A DNA stretch of 64,000 nucleotides from Sphaerochaeta globosa str. Buddy. Its GTDB lineage: Bacteria; Spirochaetota; Spirochaetia; Sphaerochaetales; Sphaerochaetaceae. The stretch spans positions 1,928,458-1,992,457 of the forward strand of contig NC_015152.1 in the NCBI RefSeq assembly GCF_000190435.1, given 5' to 3'. A program made the translations under genes and the position numbers. The notes under the pieces were generated by a model. That model ran no database searches. It was given only the letters and a program-made list of their open reading frames with translations, and was not told where the DNA came from. Shown here piece after piece: positions 17,069-25,590 of the stretch. Each line of letters opens with the position of its first letter. Positions within the stretch are counted from its first letter, which is position 1.

Positions 17069-18479
17069 AATTGCGCTCATCCTTGAGGAATTGCCGCTGG
17101 TCGGCAGCTCACTGCAACAGACAGTACAACATGACTTTCATGCCATAAGTTGGAACTTTTACCATCAGACAATTGGCAGATGGACACTGTATACTGAGTT
17201 GGGCACCCCATTTTCCCGCTTGCACTTGGCCAGCGAGAGCCTCAGTGTGGCCCAACAGGGCAAGACTGCAAAACTGCAACGCTTCATCCAGTTCCTCAGA
17301 GCCCACCTTGAAGGGTCCAAGGTGGTGGAAGTCTTTCAGCAACCGTATGACCGCATGGTCCATCTCAAGCTGGACAACCATGGTACGCTTCTTAACCTGT
17401 ACATGCGCTTCTATAGCGGTCCGGGGGCCAATGTAATCATTACCGATGAGCAGGACATCATCCTTGAACTTCTGTATCGTCGTCCCGCTAGGGGAGAGCA
17501 GAGCGGCCAGCCATTCATTATAGGCGAACCAAAAACAGGAGAGGACGATCGATTTGTCGTGCGCTCTCGCACTGATACCTCCTTCAACCGCCAGATTGAG
17601 ATGGAGTATGGAAGCCAAAGCAACGAGCTGACGTTCCAAGAGCTCCTACGCAAAGTAGAGGCAAAACGCGATCGGGAGTTGAAAACACTACAAACCACCT
17701 TGGCAAGTCAAATGCACACCCTTAAGGCCAATGAAGGCTATGATCGGCACAAAATGACAGCCGATCTGTTGAGCGCCTACCAACATCTACTGAAGGACAA
17801 CCAGGACAGCATTGAACTGGACGATTGGGAAAGCTCGGAAAAACGAGTCATCGAGCTCGACCCAAAGCTCAAGGGAAGGGAAAACATCCTTCTCTACTAT
17901 GAAAGATATCAGAAAGCAAAAGGTTCCTACGAAAATGCACTGAGCGAAGTGGTGAAGGCGAAAGCCCAGCTTGCCGAGAGGGAAGCTCACTACGTACAAC
18001 TGCTTGAAGCAACAGAGCCACAGAATGCCATCAGGGCAATGAAACGCGAACTGGCAAGCGCCGAAACCAAAGCACACGACAAGGTCCATTCCCCTGGGTT
18101 GACGATGCAAAGCGGGCAGTTCACGTTGCTGGTCGGCCGCAATGCCAAGGAGAACGATGAGCTATTGCGCCACTATGCAAGGGGCAACGATTACTGGATG
18201 CATACCCGTGATGTACCCGGAGGCTATGTATTCATCAAGTTCATCAAAAACAAGACTGTCCCGCTTGTAGTCCTGTTGGATGCGGCCAACCTGGCTGTCG
18301 TATTCAGCAAGGCAAAAAAGGAGGGAAAGGCCGACCTCTACTACACACAGGTCAAACACCTGAGGAGAGTAAAAGGCGGAAAAACCGGCTTGGTGTTGCC
18401 AACTCAGGAAAAAAACTTAAGTATAACACTGGACGAAACAAGGCTAAGACGATTACTTTTGGAAGATGACAATGCTTAA
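17049..18479 (+). CDS. rqcH: NFACT-family ribosome quality-control protein (RqcH-like)
   Basis: RqcH/Rqc2 proteins bind obstructed 50S subunits and recruit tRNA-Ala for C-terminal tailing. This 476-residue protein has an NFACT-N domain (residues 1 to about 190) with the key Asp101-Arg102 pair (QQPYDRMVHL), a charged coiled coil (about 195-340), and an NFACT-R domain with NDELLRHYARGNDYWMHT and DVPGGYVFIKF. At 476 residues it is about 90 shorter than the Bacillus protein, perhaps lacking part of the middle helical region. The start at 17049 has GGAG upstream and overlaps folC by 20 bp. Confidence 0.85.
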   Translation: MSLNWREIALILEELPLVGSSLQQTVQHDFHAISWNFYHQTIGRWTLYTELGTPFSRLHLASESLSVAQQGKTAKLQRFIQFLRAHLEGSKVVEVFQQPYDRMVHLKLDNHGTLLNLYMRFYSGPGANVIITDEQDIILELLYRRPARGEQSGQPFIIGEPKTGEDDRFVVRSRTDTSFNRQIEMEYGSQSNELTFQELLRKVEAKRDRELKTLQTTLASQMHTLKANEGYDRHKMTADLLSAYQHLLKDNQDSIELDDWESSEKRVIELDPKLKGRENILLYYERYQKAKGSYENALSEVVKAKAQLAEREAHYVQLLEATEPQNAIRAMKRELASAETKAHDKVHSPGLTMQSGQFTLLVGRNAKENDELLRHYARGNDYWMHTRDVPGGYVFIKFIKNKTVPLVVLLDAANLAVVFSKAKKEGKADLYYTQVKHLRRVKGGKTGLVLPTQEKNLSITLDETRLRRLLLEDDNA

Positions 18480-19320
18480 ATCCCAACATCACATGATTTT
18501 CTACCCTGAAGACCGTACAAAGCTTGATGAGTGTACAAAACCAAGGCCAGCATCAGTGAAACCCTGCTCACTGCCTTGCGCGGTGCTTGTTCCCCACGCT
18601 TCCTACAGCATGGTTTCTGAAGCATTGCACCGCTCTTTTGAACAGGTTCAGATGCTCAAACCCTCATTGGTCGTATTCCTTGGTCCCTTGCACCAGGAGG
18701 TGCTCAGCGAGGATGAGCCGGCTTTTCTGTTCACCCCTGAATCGGAAGGCATAACCATAGCAGGATTTGACCATCTGTTTGCAACCTCCCTCGCTGACAA
18801 ACTTTGTACCATGTTTCCTACACAGGTGGTGAAGCAGGATAGCTATTTTATCGAAGAACCGGCTCTTGAACTTACCCTTCCCTTTATCCAAAGCTACTTT
18901 GGCGATACGCCGACGCTCCCGCTTCTTTGTGGAAGCTGCAACAGAGCCCAACTTGCCGTCTATACCAAAGTACTCCAGGCTATCACCAAGCTCGCCCCAC
19001 AGGTGCTATTCATTGTTTCGTCCAATGCCAATGCCGTTCTGCCGGCAACGGAGGCTGCAAAGCACGCCGCTGCTTTTGTCAGAACTCTTTCAAAGGGCTC
19101 TAGCCTATGTGAGGGCCTTCGTACACACACCATCAGCAGCTGCAATGCTGCCAGCTTGGATGCTGTGGCCGCCCAGAGCTGGGCAAACGGGCACTGGGAC
19201 ATCACGGCGATGTTCCTTGGCGGCAAGGAATATGAGACCATCGAAGCCGAACTTGATGACCCTGAAAAACATGTCTGGCATATCAGTGCCACGCTAGGAG
19301 CTTCCCATGATTACCAATGA
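18472..19320 (+). CDS. Memo-family protein (AmmeMemoRadiSam protein B-like)
   Basis: A 282-residue protein related to the Memo family, which has a dioxygenase-like fold. Family landmarks are PHASY in place of PHAGY, FLGPLHQ in place of GPSHH, and EEPALELTLPFIQ in place of the EHS..LPF stretch. The usual SSDLSH segment is degraded to SSNAN, so metal-binding histidines seem partly lost. It overlaps rqcH by 8 bp from the ATG at 18472, which has GGAAG 6 nt upstream; an ATG at 18466 is the alternative. The AMMECR1 and radical-SAM partners are not next to it. Function unknown. Confidence 0.65.
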   Translation: MLKSQHHMIFYPEDRTKLDECTKPRPASVKPCSLPCAVLVPHASYSMVSEALHRSFEQVQMLKPSLVVFLGPLHQEVLSEDEPAFLFTPESEGITIAGFDHLFATSLADKLCTMFPTQVVKQDSYFIEEPALELTLPFIQSYFGDTPTLPLLCGSCNRAQLAVYTKVLQAITKLAPQVLFIVSSNANAVLPATEAAKHAAAFVRTLSKGSSLCEGLRTHTISSCNAASLDAVAAQSWANGHWDITAMFLGGKEYETIEAELDDPEKHVWHISATLGASHDYQ

Positions 19321-20782
19321 GACATTTGAATATACCATCGATGACCGGCTCATGCGCCTGATCGTCATCGGCGATCAGAGCATGGAACTGCCGACCTACC
19401 TGCTGCAGGGAGAGAAAGCACATGGGTATCTGTACAAAGACGGCACACTCTCCCGGTGGTATTGGAAAGGTTTGACGGTCGTCGATGGGAAGCGCTGCAT
19501 CTATTTCGACCCTCTTGAGATTTTTGCATTCGAACAAATTGCCAGCACCAAGCGCAATCATGCACTTAGCTTGGTACGGGATCTTGCCAGTGCATTGATG
19601 GGTCTGCCCTCCTCCTTTCTGGACCTGAGCAGCGGCATTCTGCCGTTATGGAGGGTCTGGGGTGTCGAGGATGGAAGCCTGCTCATCCTTCCCCAGGATG
19701 TTGCAGATTTATTTGCTTCCTGTTCGGATGAGCAGAAGCGGTTCTATCACCTAGGAGCGTGGGTCCACCATGGCATCCATGCACCGTTTGCCCTCATCGA
19801 CCAACTAACCGCCTTCTTGTACTTTGCCGCTGTGGGCTTCGCTCCCTTTTATGACAAGGACACCCGTGAAGATGCCTTCAAGGCGGTACCGCTTGCATTG
19901 TGTTCGGTCAATCTCAACAAGGCTACTACCAGTTTCATCGATAAAACCCTGTCCTTGAGCCTGACAAAAATGCGTGATGTGAGCGGCAATCTGGAAAGCC
20001 AGAAAGCACTCGCTTTTTTCCTAGCCCAAACAGAAAAGCTTATATGGGACCTGCCGATGCTCAAAGAGCCCAGAAAACGAGAGGACCTCAGTGCAATCCC
20101 TGCTTGTGCTTCATTTCTCGAAGGACAAAAAAAGCGGGCCGGGCGGAACAGATTTTGGAGAAAGAAAGGGTGGATCGTCATAACCGTGGCAGTGAGCGTT
20201 ATCGCAGTGGCATGGTTCACCACCAGCCGCATCCAGACATCGCTCGCCCCCCCCTATACTGCGGGCATGCCGCCGATTACAATCATTGAGGAATTCTATG
20301 CCGGCCAAAATGCACTTGACCTGCAGAAAATGGAAGCATCCCTTGCCAAGAAGACGAAAAATCCGGCAAGCATGGAGGTGACCAACCTCTTTGTAACCCG
20401 CCAAACGAGACAGGCATATGAAGGGATCAACACGCAAATCGATCCGAATCGCTGGATCAATGAAGGCAAGCCCGCCATTCTCGAAGGAACATTCCTCTAC
20501 GGGGTAGCAGATCTACAGGTCAAACCCGTCGATGAGAGAACCTTTATTGCAGAGGGAAAGCTCTATACACCCTACTCCTACAGCAATGAGGAAGAGGTGA
20601 CGGAACAAGCTGAGAAGGGAATGCGAATCTTTACCTATCAAATCGAGCAGCAGTTTACGGTGGAGAGGGGAAAACGTGGATGGTATGAGATTACCGATAT
20701 CAGTTCAGTGTCGGTACAACCCCTACAAAGCATCGTTGTCCCTACCTACTCCCGCCTTGAAGGTAGCGCTCAATCTCAGTGA
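19307..20782 (+). CDS. Single-span membrane protein of unknown function
   Basis: I do not recognise this 491-residue protein. It has a soluble N-terminal part (residues 1 to about 285), a basic stretch (KKRAGRNRFWRKKG), one membrane span at about 289-306, and an extracytoplasmic C-terminal part of about 185 residues. The layout resembles a cytoplasmic domain tethered to an outside sensor or binding domain. It overlaps the Memo-like gene by 14 bp, so it is translated from the same operon. Its 3' end overlaps the convergent miaA gene by 41 bp. Low similarity of the N-terminal part to a degenerate kinase fold is only a guess. Confidence 0.75.
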   Translation: MITNETFEYTIDDRLMRLIVIGDQSMELPTYLLQGEKAHGYLYKDGTLSRWYWKGLTVVDGKRCIYFDPLEIFAFEQIASTKRNHALSLVRDLASALMGLPSSFLDLSSGILPLWRVWGVEDGSLLILPQDVADLFASCSDEQKRFYHLGAWVHHGIHAPFALIDQLTAFLYFAAVGFAPFYDKDTREDAFKAVPLALCSVNLNKATTSFIDKTLSLSLTKMRDVSGNLESQKALAFFLAQTEKLIWDLPMLKEPRKREDLSAIPACASFLEGQKKRAGRNRFWRKKGWIVITVAVSVIAVAWFTTSRIQTSLAPPYTAGMPPITIIEEFYAGQNALDLQKMEASLAKKTKNPASMEVTNLFVTRQTRQAYEGINTQIDPNRWINEGKPAILEGTFLYGVADLQVKPVDERTFIAEGKLYTPYSYSNEEEVTEQAEKGMRIFTYQIEQQFTVERGKRGWYEITDISSVSVQPLQSIVVPTYSRLEGSAQSQ

Positions 20783-21701
20783 GAATGGTTGCCTTATTTT
20801 CAGGGTCGAACCATTTGGCATCAGCAAAACTTTTAAAGAACGTCATCTGCCGCTTTGCATACAAGCGGCTGTTTCGTTCTATTTGGTCGGCAATGATCGC
20901 ACGTGACCACTCACCATGCTCCATCGCTTGGAAGAATTCGCGGTACCCGATACCCTGCAAGCCCGGCCACCAAGACTGAGCCCCCATTTTCAAAAGGTCC
21001 CTGATTTCTTCCACCAGCCCTTCATCGAACATCGCCTGCACCCTCAGGTTCAACCGACGACGAAGCACTTCGCTTTCGCGAATCAGACCAATGACCAATG
21101 GCTTCATACCATTGCGCACAGTTGTGGGAATCGTATAACTACTCAAAGGCCTTCCGCTGGTTTCCCACACTTCCAAAGCTCGACTTACCCGATACATATC
21201 ACTGGGATGGATACGCTTGGCACTGATGGGATCGATCCGCTGAAGGTACTGGTATGCCCATTCCCTGCCCTCGGTTTCGATGCGTTGGGAAAGGGACTTG
21301 CGGATATTCTCATCACTGAGTGGTGCTTCACTGAGCCCATACAGGAAATGCTTGAAATAATAGGCGGTCCCCCCGCTGATCACAGGAATTTTTCCTTGGT
21401 CATGAATCATTTGACAGGCTTGGTCGGCTCGCTCTATGAAATTGCCTACGGAAAACTGCTCCCAGGGGTCGCAAATATCGATCAGGTGATGCTCAATCGC
21501 AGAACGAACCGCCTTTGAGGCTTTTGCCGACCCTATATCGAGATGTCGATAGACTTGGATCGAGTCTGCATTGATAACAGAAAACCTCTGCGGATCAAGA
21601 TCCAGCAGAAGTTCTGTCTTTCCGACCCCGGTAGGGCCGAAGATGAAAATAATGGGTTCGAATGCGTTACTCTTCGTCGGGTGCTTCGAAATGGATTTCA
21701 C
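20742..21701 (-). CDS. miaA: tRNA dimethylallyltransferase
   Basis: MiaA transfers a dimethylallyl group to A37 of tRNAs reading UNN codons. The 319-residue protein is of normal size. The P-loop GPTGVGKT is at residues 22-29, then INADSIQVYRHLDIGSAK, HHLIDICDPWEQFSV and SGGTAYY follow. The start is GTG at 21701; no later in-frame start would keep the P-loop. The gene overlaps the end of the upstream rpoZ-like gene by 35 bp and, at its 3' end, the convergent membrane protein gene by 41 bp. Confidence 0.95.
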   Translation of the reverse strand: MKSISKHPTKSNAFEPIIFIFGPTGVGKTELLLDLDPQRFSVINADSIQVYRHLDIGSAKASKAVRSAIEHHLIDICDPWEQFSVGNFIERADQACQMIHDQGKIPVISGGTAYYFKHFLYGLSEAPLSDENIRKSLSQRIETEGREWAYQYLQRIDPISAKRIHPSDMYRVSRALEVWETSGRPLSSYTIPTTVRNGMKPLVIGLIRESEVLRRRLNLRVQAMFDEGLVEEIRDLLKMGAQSWWPGLQGIGYREFFQAMEHGEWSRAIIADQIERNSRLYAKRQMTFFKSFADAKWFDPENKATILTEIERYLQGGSR

Positions 21702-21870
21702 CTTTTAGAGCTCTCGTGAGGACTTCACTGACAATCTTGCCGTTGTTCTCCTCAATTTCTTTTCCGCCGCATCCGGGATTGCTCAGGATAATCGCCTCTT
21801 TGATCGCCACGCAGGTAATCTGATAGATATTGCCCTCATAATCAATAAGGCTATTCAATGGAATGCTCAC
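21667..21870 (-). CDS. rpoZ: Probable RNA polymerase omega subunit
   Basis: A 67-residue protein with pattern NIYQITCVAIKEA, an acidic stretch, and IVSEVLTRALKGEIHFE, which fits diverged omega subunits (a helix with conserved alanine/lysine spacing and a second helix). The context yicC-CMP kinase-rpoZ-like-miaA mirrors the yicC-gmk-rpoZ order of other bacteria and is the main support. It starts with GTG, preceded by AAGGAG at 7 nt. The call is by context and weak similarity; another small conserved protein is possible. Confidence 0.6.
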   Translation of the reverse strand: MSIPLNSLIDYEGNIYQITCVAIKEAIILSNPGCGGKEIEENNGKIVSEVLTRALKGEIHFEAPDEE

Positions 21871-21916
21871 CGTTCAACTCCTTGTCCCTAAAAGACAGTA
21901 ATGATACAACTCTTTT

Positions 21917-21945
21917 ATCATAGAGATTTTCTACTAAAATGTACA
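21917..21945 (-). promoter_or_regulatory. Possible promoter of rpoZ-miaA
   Basis: Minus strand TGTACA (21940-21945), 17 bp, TATGAT (21917-21922), about 47 bp before the GTG start. The -35 match is moderate. Confidence 0.35.
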
Positions 21946-21949
21946 GACC

Positions 21950-22417
21950 TTATAAAACTTGGCGGTAACCGAAGCGGATGTACTGCCTCACCATATCCCT
22001 CACTGATGCATCGATGGCCGACCCTTGCGCTGTAATCCAAGGAAGATAGGATCCTTCAACGAACACAATCCCCCTTGAGAAAAGGAATTCGTAGGAGAGA
22101 GACAGTGCAAACCCCAAACCAAGCTCATAGCCTACGGCATGCTCCCATCCCAGCTGGGCTTTCATACCCATGCCTATCATCAAAGGGGAAAAATGCCCAA
22201 AACGATAGAGCATCGTCGTTTGTACACTGGGTGTTTCAAACGAAGGCGAAGCCGATGGCAGTGAAAGAGCAAGGTTCTGCTCAAACGTTCGACTGAGCAT
22301 GCCTACTTCCAACCCGGTTGACATCGTCGACTGGGTTATGCCCACATACGGTCCAGCCTCCAGGGTGAAGCTTGCAAGCAGAAGAAGGATGAGCAGGGTT
22401 GCCTTAGCGTTTCTCAC
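21950..22417 (-). CDS. Small exported, probably outer-membrane, protein
   Basis: The protein has a signal peptide (hydrophobic residues about 7-19, cut near LEAG) and about 130 mature residues of alternating amphipathic strands with many glycines and aromatics, as in small outer-membrane barrels. I prefer the GTG at 22417, which has GGAGG 9 nt upstream, over a TTG at 22438. It overlaps the cmk-like gene by 14 bp, so it is coupled to that operon. No specific function can be read. Confidence 0.6.
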   Translation of the reverse strand: MRNAKATLLILLLLASFTLEAGPYVGITQSTMSTGLEVGMLSRTFEQNLALSLPSASPSFETPSVQTTMLYRFGHFSPLMIGMGMKAQLGWEHAVGYELGLGFALSLSYEFLFSRGIVFVEGSYLPWITAQGSAIDASVRDMVRQYIRFGYRQVL

Positions 22418-22928
22418 GAGCCTTGGCCTCCTTGACAATGAGGGCGGCGATTTGCTCGGGTTCCAACTCGGACGTATCGATTACCAAGTCCGCCACCGTT
22501 GTATCGCTGTTGTCTATGTTGTACAAGCGCAGGTATCGTGCACTGTCATTGGCATCACGCATTTGAGTCTGCTCCAGGCGCTCAGAGAGAGTCCCCCCTT
22601 CGCGCTGGGTTATCCTGCGCGCACGTTCGATGGAACTTGCGGTTAGATATACTTTGAGATCGGCTTGCTTGAGCATCCAAATGGCCAGGCGGCTGCCTAG
22701 AACACAGTCAGGCTGTGCGAGAGCCATCTCTACCTGCCTTTTGTCCACCTCAAGGTCGAACTCATCGCTTTCTTCCGCCATCTTGCAGAAAGTCCAGAAC
22801 TCGATCCCCTTCTCTTCACTGAGCGTACGGAACGTAAAATTAATCATGGGATATCCCAAATTCTCGGCCACCAACTGAGAGACCGTGGTATTTCCACAGC
22901 CGCTCTTTCCACTAATTGCAATGCGCAC
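22404..22928 (-). CDS. cmk: Cytidylate kinase-like protein (short type 2)
   Basis: A 174-residue P-loop nucleotide kinase, expected to phosphorylate CMP/dCMP. The N-terminus MRIAISGKSGCGNTTVSQL carries the Walker A loop (residues 7-15), with Asn in place of the usual Lys just before Thr-Thr. Later parts fit the short archaeal-type CMP kinases (DCVLGSRLAIWML, then ARRITQREGG). The K-to-N change in the loop is notable, since that lysine normally contacts phosphate. It lies 11 bp after yicC, a place often held by gmk in other bacteria. Confidence 0.75.
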   Translation of the reverse strand: MRIAISGKSGCGNTTVSQLVAENLGYPMINFTFRTLSEEKGIEFWTFCKMAEESDEFDLEVDKRQVEMALAQPDCVLGSRLAIWMLKQADLKVYLTASSIERARRITQREGGTLSERLEQTQMRDANDSARYLRLYNIDNSDTTVADLVIDTSELEPEQIAALIVKEAKAREKR

Positions 22929-22939
22929 GCTTTCCCCCG

Positions 22940-23809
22940 TTACTCAATGTTGCGGATTTGTTCACGAATATTTTCCAGACCATCCTTCATCTTAACAACC
23001 TGGATGTTCAGTTCAACCATCTGGCTCTTGCTTCCGATGGTATTTATCTCCCGATTCATCTCCTGACAGAGAAAGTCCAGGCGTTTACCGACCGGCTCTG
23101 ATCTTTCAAGCAGGGAGAAATACTCCTTCAGGTGTACGCCCAGACGCTTGATCTCCTCATGAACCGAATATTTGACGAGCATGACGGCAACTTCCTGCAA
23201 AATCCTGTTTTCGTCGTAGTTCTGATCACCAAGCATTTCCACAAAACGGGATCGCAAGGTATCCTTGACCATCTGCTCAAGCTCGTTCGCATGACTTTTT
23301 ATGACATCCAGACCTTCACTGACGACAGTGCCCAACCGAACCAGGTCTCGCTGGGTGGAAGACCCTTCGCGAACCTTGCTCTCCGAGAACTGTACAAGAG
23401 CTGCCTGCAGTGTTTCAAACAAGACCTGCCGATAGCGCTCGCTATCGTTGCCCTTCAAACTCACCAGCACCCCTTCACTTCCCAGATAATCAGAGAGTTG
23501 CGGCTTGAGGGCCTTGCCGCTGAGTGCTGCGATGGAAGCAAACGCTTCGGAATAATTCTTCACTGCTTGTTCATCGACATAAAGTTGTACGTCACTGGCC
23601 AAGTTCTTGACCCGAATGTTCACTTCCACGTGTCCGCGGCTGGCAAAATCGGTAATTTTTTTGTCGATTTCCATCTCATAGGGAGCAAGCATATACGGAA
23701 TATTGTGATTGATATCCAAATACCGATTGTTGTACGACTTCAGCTCCACGGCGAGCTGGAACTGCTCACCCACGGATTCACTGAATCCGTATCCGGTCAT
23801 GCTTTTCAT
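22940..23809 (-). CDS. yicC: YicC-family endoribonuclease
   Basis: YicC proteins act as endoribonucleases in RNA turnover. The start MKSMTGYGFSE is the hallmark N-terminus and has AGGAG upstream; it gives 289 residues, the family length. The C-terminal half contains RLDFLCQEMNREINTIGSKS, another diagnostic stretch. The ATG overlaps the murC stop by 4 bp. The gene is embedded in murC-yicC-cmk-outer membrane protein. Confidence 0.95.
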   Translation of the reverse strand: MKSMTGYGFSESVGEQFQLAVELKSYNNRYLDINHNIPYMLAPYEMEIDKKITDFASRGHVEVNIRVKNLASDVQLYVDEQAVKNYSEAFASIAALSGKALKPQLSDYLGSEGVLVSLKGNDSERYRQVLFETLQAALVQFSESKVREGSSTQRDLVRLGTVVSEGLDVIKSHANELEQMVKDTLRSRFVEMLGDQNYDENRILQEVAVMLVKYSVHEEIKRLGVHLKEYFSLLERSEPVGKRLDFLCQEMNREINTIGSKSQMVELNIQVVKMKDGLENIREQIRNIE

Positions 23810-25266
23810 GAATGACTCCTTCTTCGGCGGGCAATGCGCTCGCAAAGGAAACGATTATTACCCGCACCCATCGTAATACACAACCACCTCTCTTGCAACC
23901 AGAGCGAACCTAAGGCTTCGGCCGTTTGCTCGTCTTTTGCATAGGCACAGCGATTCGGCAGAAGAGAACCAACCTGGCGCACAAGATCCTCTGCAGGATC
24001 CTCAGCAGTGGGGCCATCCCCTCTGGCCGAAGCATACGTAGCTTGCACGATGAGCGCATCACACTGAGCAAGTTGTTCTACAAACTCGTGGTGAAATGCA
24101 AGGGTCCGACTAGCGGTATGAGGACAGAAAATCACAAGCATCTTATACCGGGGATAGCGTGCACGCAGCTCTTCCAAGGAAGTGTGAATTTCTGTCGGAT
24201 GGTGGGCATAGTCATCGATATACACCACCCCGTCCTGGGTAAACAGAACCTCGGTGCGACCGATGCATGCAGTATAGGAACGCAGATGCCGGGAAAGAGA
24301 GGCAACCAAGGTTGGCAGCACCTCATCGGTGATGAGGCCTTGATCCTGAACATAGAGCTTAGGCTCGGGACGATCGAGTATCATGGCCAAGGACAGGACC
24401 AACGCTCCGATGTGGTCACATACCAAGGCTTCGGCTTTGGCCTGGATGGTAAAGGGAAGGTCCTCCAATACGGCAAGTGTATATCGATCGGGGCCATTTC
24501 TCATAATTCTGAACGGTCCAGGGGCAGAAAAGCCATAGGCAACGACGGTGATGTCCTTACGATGGGCAAGCACATAGGCTGACAAGGCTGAGGCGCCCTC
24601 GTCGTCTGCGCAGTATAGGAAAATGCCCCCGCCCTTGAGGTTGGTGACCAACGATTCAAAACTCCGCTTAACCTGATCAATCGATTGGAAATAATCAGGA
24701 TGGTCATATTCAATGGAAGTAACCAATACAGCTCGCAAATCATAGGAAAGAAAGTGATCCTGATACTCGCACGCTTCAAAAAGAGCACACTCAGAACCAT
24801 AGTAGGGATAACGGTCAAGCCCGCTCTGGGAGGACCCATAGACTGCATAAAACGGGAATTGTGACTTCGTTGCCTGGCCAAGCAAATGGGATGCAACCGA
24901 ACATGTCGTCGTCTTGCCATGCGTGCCCGCCACCGCATAACTATCCTGGCGCTTCGTAAGAAGTGCGATGAAAGCCGGATACGAATACAGCATAAGATTC
25001 CTCTCGTTGGCTGCCTTGAGGATGGGTGTCGTCAGGGGATAGGCACTGCTGTAAATGACCGAGGTGATGTCGCTGCTCAACAAGCTTTCAGCAAAACCAA
25101 CATCACAAACCAGTCCATGGTTTGCAAGCAGGGCGTCGGTGAAGAAGAGTTCATCCCTATCACAGCCTCGTACCTGGCAGCCCATATGGGTAAGCAGGAC
25201 GGCAAGGCTAGCCATTCCTGTACCCTTCATCCCTACCAGATACCAACGCTGTGCTTGAAAATCCAT
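23806..25266 (-). CDS. murC: UDP-N-acetylmuramate--L-alanine ligase
   Basis: MurC adds L-Ala to UDP-MurNAc in peptidoglycan precursor synthesis. With start MDFQAQRWYLVG (GGGAG 6 nt upstream) it has 486 residues. The N-terminal Rossmann motif VGMKGTGMASLA is at about 11-22, the ATP loop GTHGKTTT at 114-121, SIEYDHPDYF follows, and DYAHHPTE occurs in the C-terminal third. A terminator-like hairpin (25288-25317) ends only about 22 nt before the start, so expression may depend on readthrough from the small zinc-protein gene. Confidence 0.93.
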   Translation of the reverse strand: MDFQAQRWYLVGMKGTGMASLAVLLTHMGCQVRGCDRDELFFTDALLANHGLVCDVGFAESLLSSDITSVIYSSAYPLTTPILKAANERNLMLYSYPAFIALLTKRQDSYAVAGTHGKTTTCSVASHLLGQATKSQFPFYAVYGSSQSGLDRYPYYGSECALFEACEYQDHFLSYDLRAVLVTSIEYDHPDYFQSIDQVKRSFESLVTNLKGGGIFLYCADDEGASALSAYVLAHRKDITVVAYGFSAPGPFRIMRNGPDRYTLAVLEDLPFTIQAKAEALVCDHIGALVLSLAMILDRPEPKLYVQDQGLITDEVLPTLVASLSRHLRSYTACIGRTEVLFTQDGVVYIDDYAHHPTEIHTSLEELRARYPRYKMLVIFCPHTASRTLAFHHEFVEQLAQCDALIVQATYASARGDGPTAEDPAEDLVRQVGSLLPNRCAYAKDEQTAEALGSLWLQERWLCITMGAGNNRFLCERIARRRRSHS

Positions 25267-25287
25267 ACCAACTCCCACTTTTTTCAT

Positions 25288-25317
25288 AAAAAAAAGACTG
25301 CCACAGAGGACAGTCTC
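25288..25317 (-). terminator. Terminator/attenuator between zinc-protein gene and murC
   Basis: Minus-strand stem AGACTGTCC/GGCAGTCT (one bulge) with a short loop, then eight T. It lies 17 bp after the small gene and inside the murC leader. Confidence 0.8.
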
Positions 25318-25334
25318 ATTCCCAACAGATGCTC

Positions 25335-25511
25335 TTAGTTGGATGCAGTTGCCTTGAGGTGGGCATTGCAAGGCTTGCAAATCTTGGTTTTCTGACCTTC
25401 AATGGTCACTTCATACATTACCTTGACTTCGGTTCTTTTGCAAACGGGGCACTGACCACGTCCATGGTTCAATTCGCTCCTGATCCCACTGCCTCTATGT
25501 GCTTTGGACAT
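25335..25511 (-). CDS. Small zinc-ribbon-like protein (58 residues)
   Basis: ATG at 25511 with AAGGAG 8 nt upstream opens a 58-residue frame ending TAA at 25335. The protein begins MSKAHRGSGIRSEL and has two CxxC knuckles, CPVC at 21-24 and CKPC at 45-48, a zinc-ribbon arrangement in a basic protein. It resembles small ribosome-associated zinc proteins but not L32, L33 or L36 specifically. It has the best promoter in the region and its own terminator, so it is probably well expressed. Function unknown; a nucleic-acid-binding role is inferred. Confidence 0.8.
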   Translation of the reverse strand: MSKAHRGSGIRSELNHGRGQCPVCKRTEVKVMYEVTIEGQKTKICKPCNAHLKATASN

Positions 25512-25532
25512 ATACTCTACTCCTTACAGGTT

Positions 25533-25579
25533 CAAACGTTCTACCGTTTGACTATATAGTGGTCATACGCGTGTGTCAA
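25533..25579 (-). promoter_or_regulatory. Strong promoter and start-site palindrome of the small zinc-protein gene
   Basis: TTGACA (25574-25579), 17 bp, TATAGT (25551-25556). Immediately downstream, CAAACG/CGTTTG (25533-25550) forms a 6-bp inverted repeat at the transcript start, either an operator or a 5' mRNA hairpin. Confidence 0.75.
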
Positions 25580-25590
25580 GTAGAGTAATT

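Noticed and set aside
25335-25511. Ribosomal protein L32 or L33 as identity of the 58-residue zinc protein
   Set aside because: The CxxC knuckles are present but the N-terminal sequences diagnostic of L32 and L33 are not.
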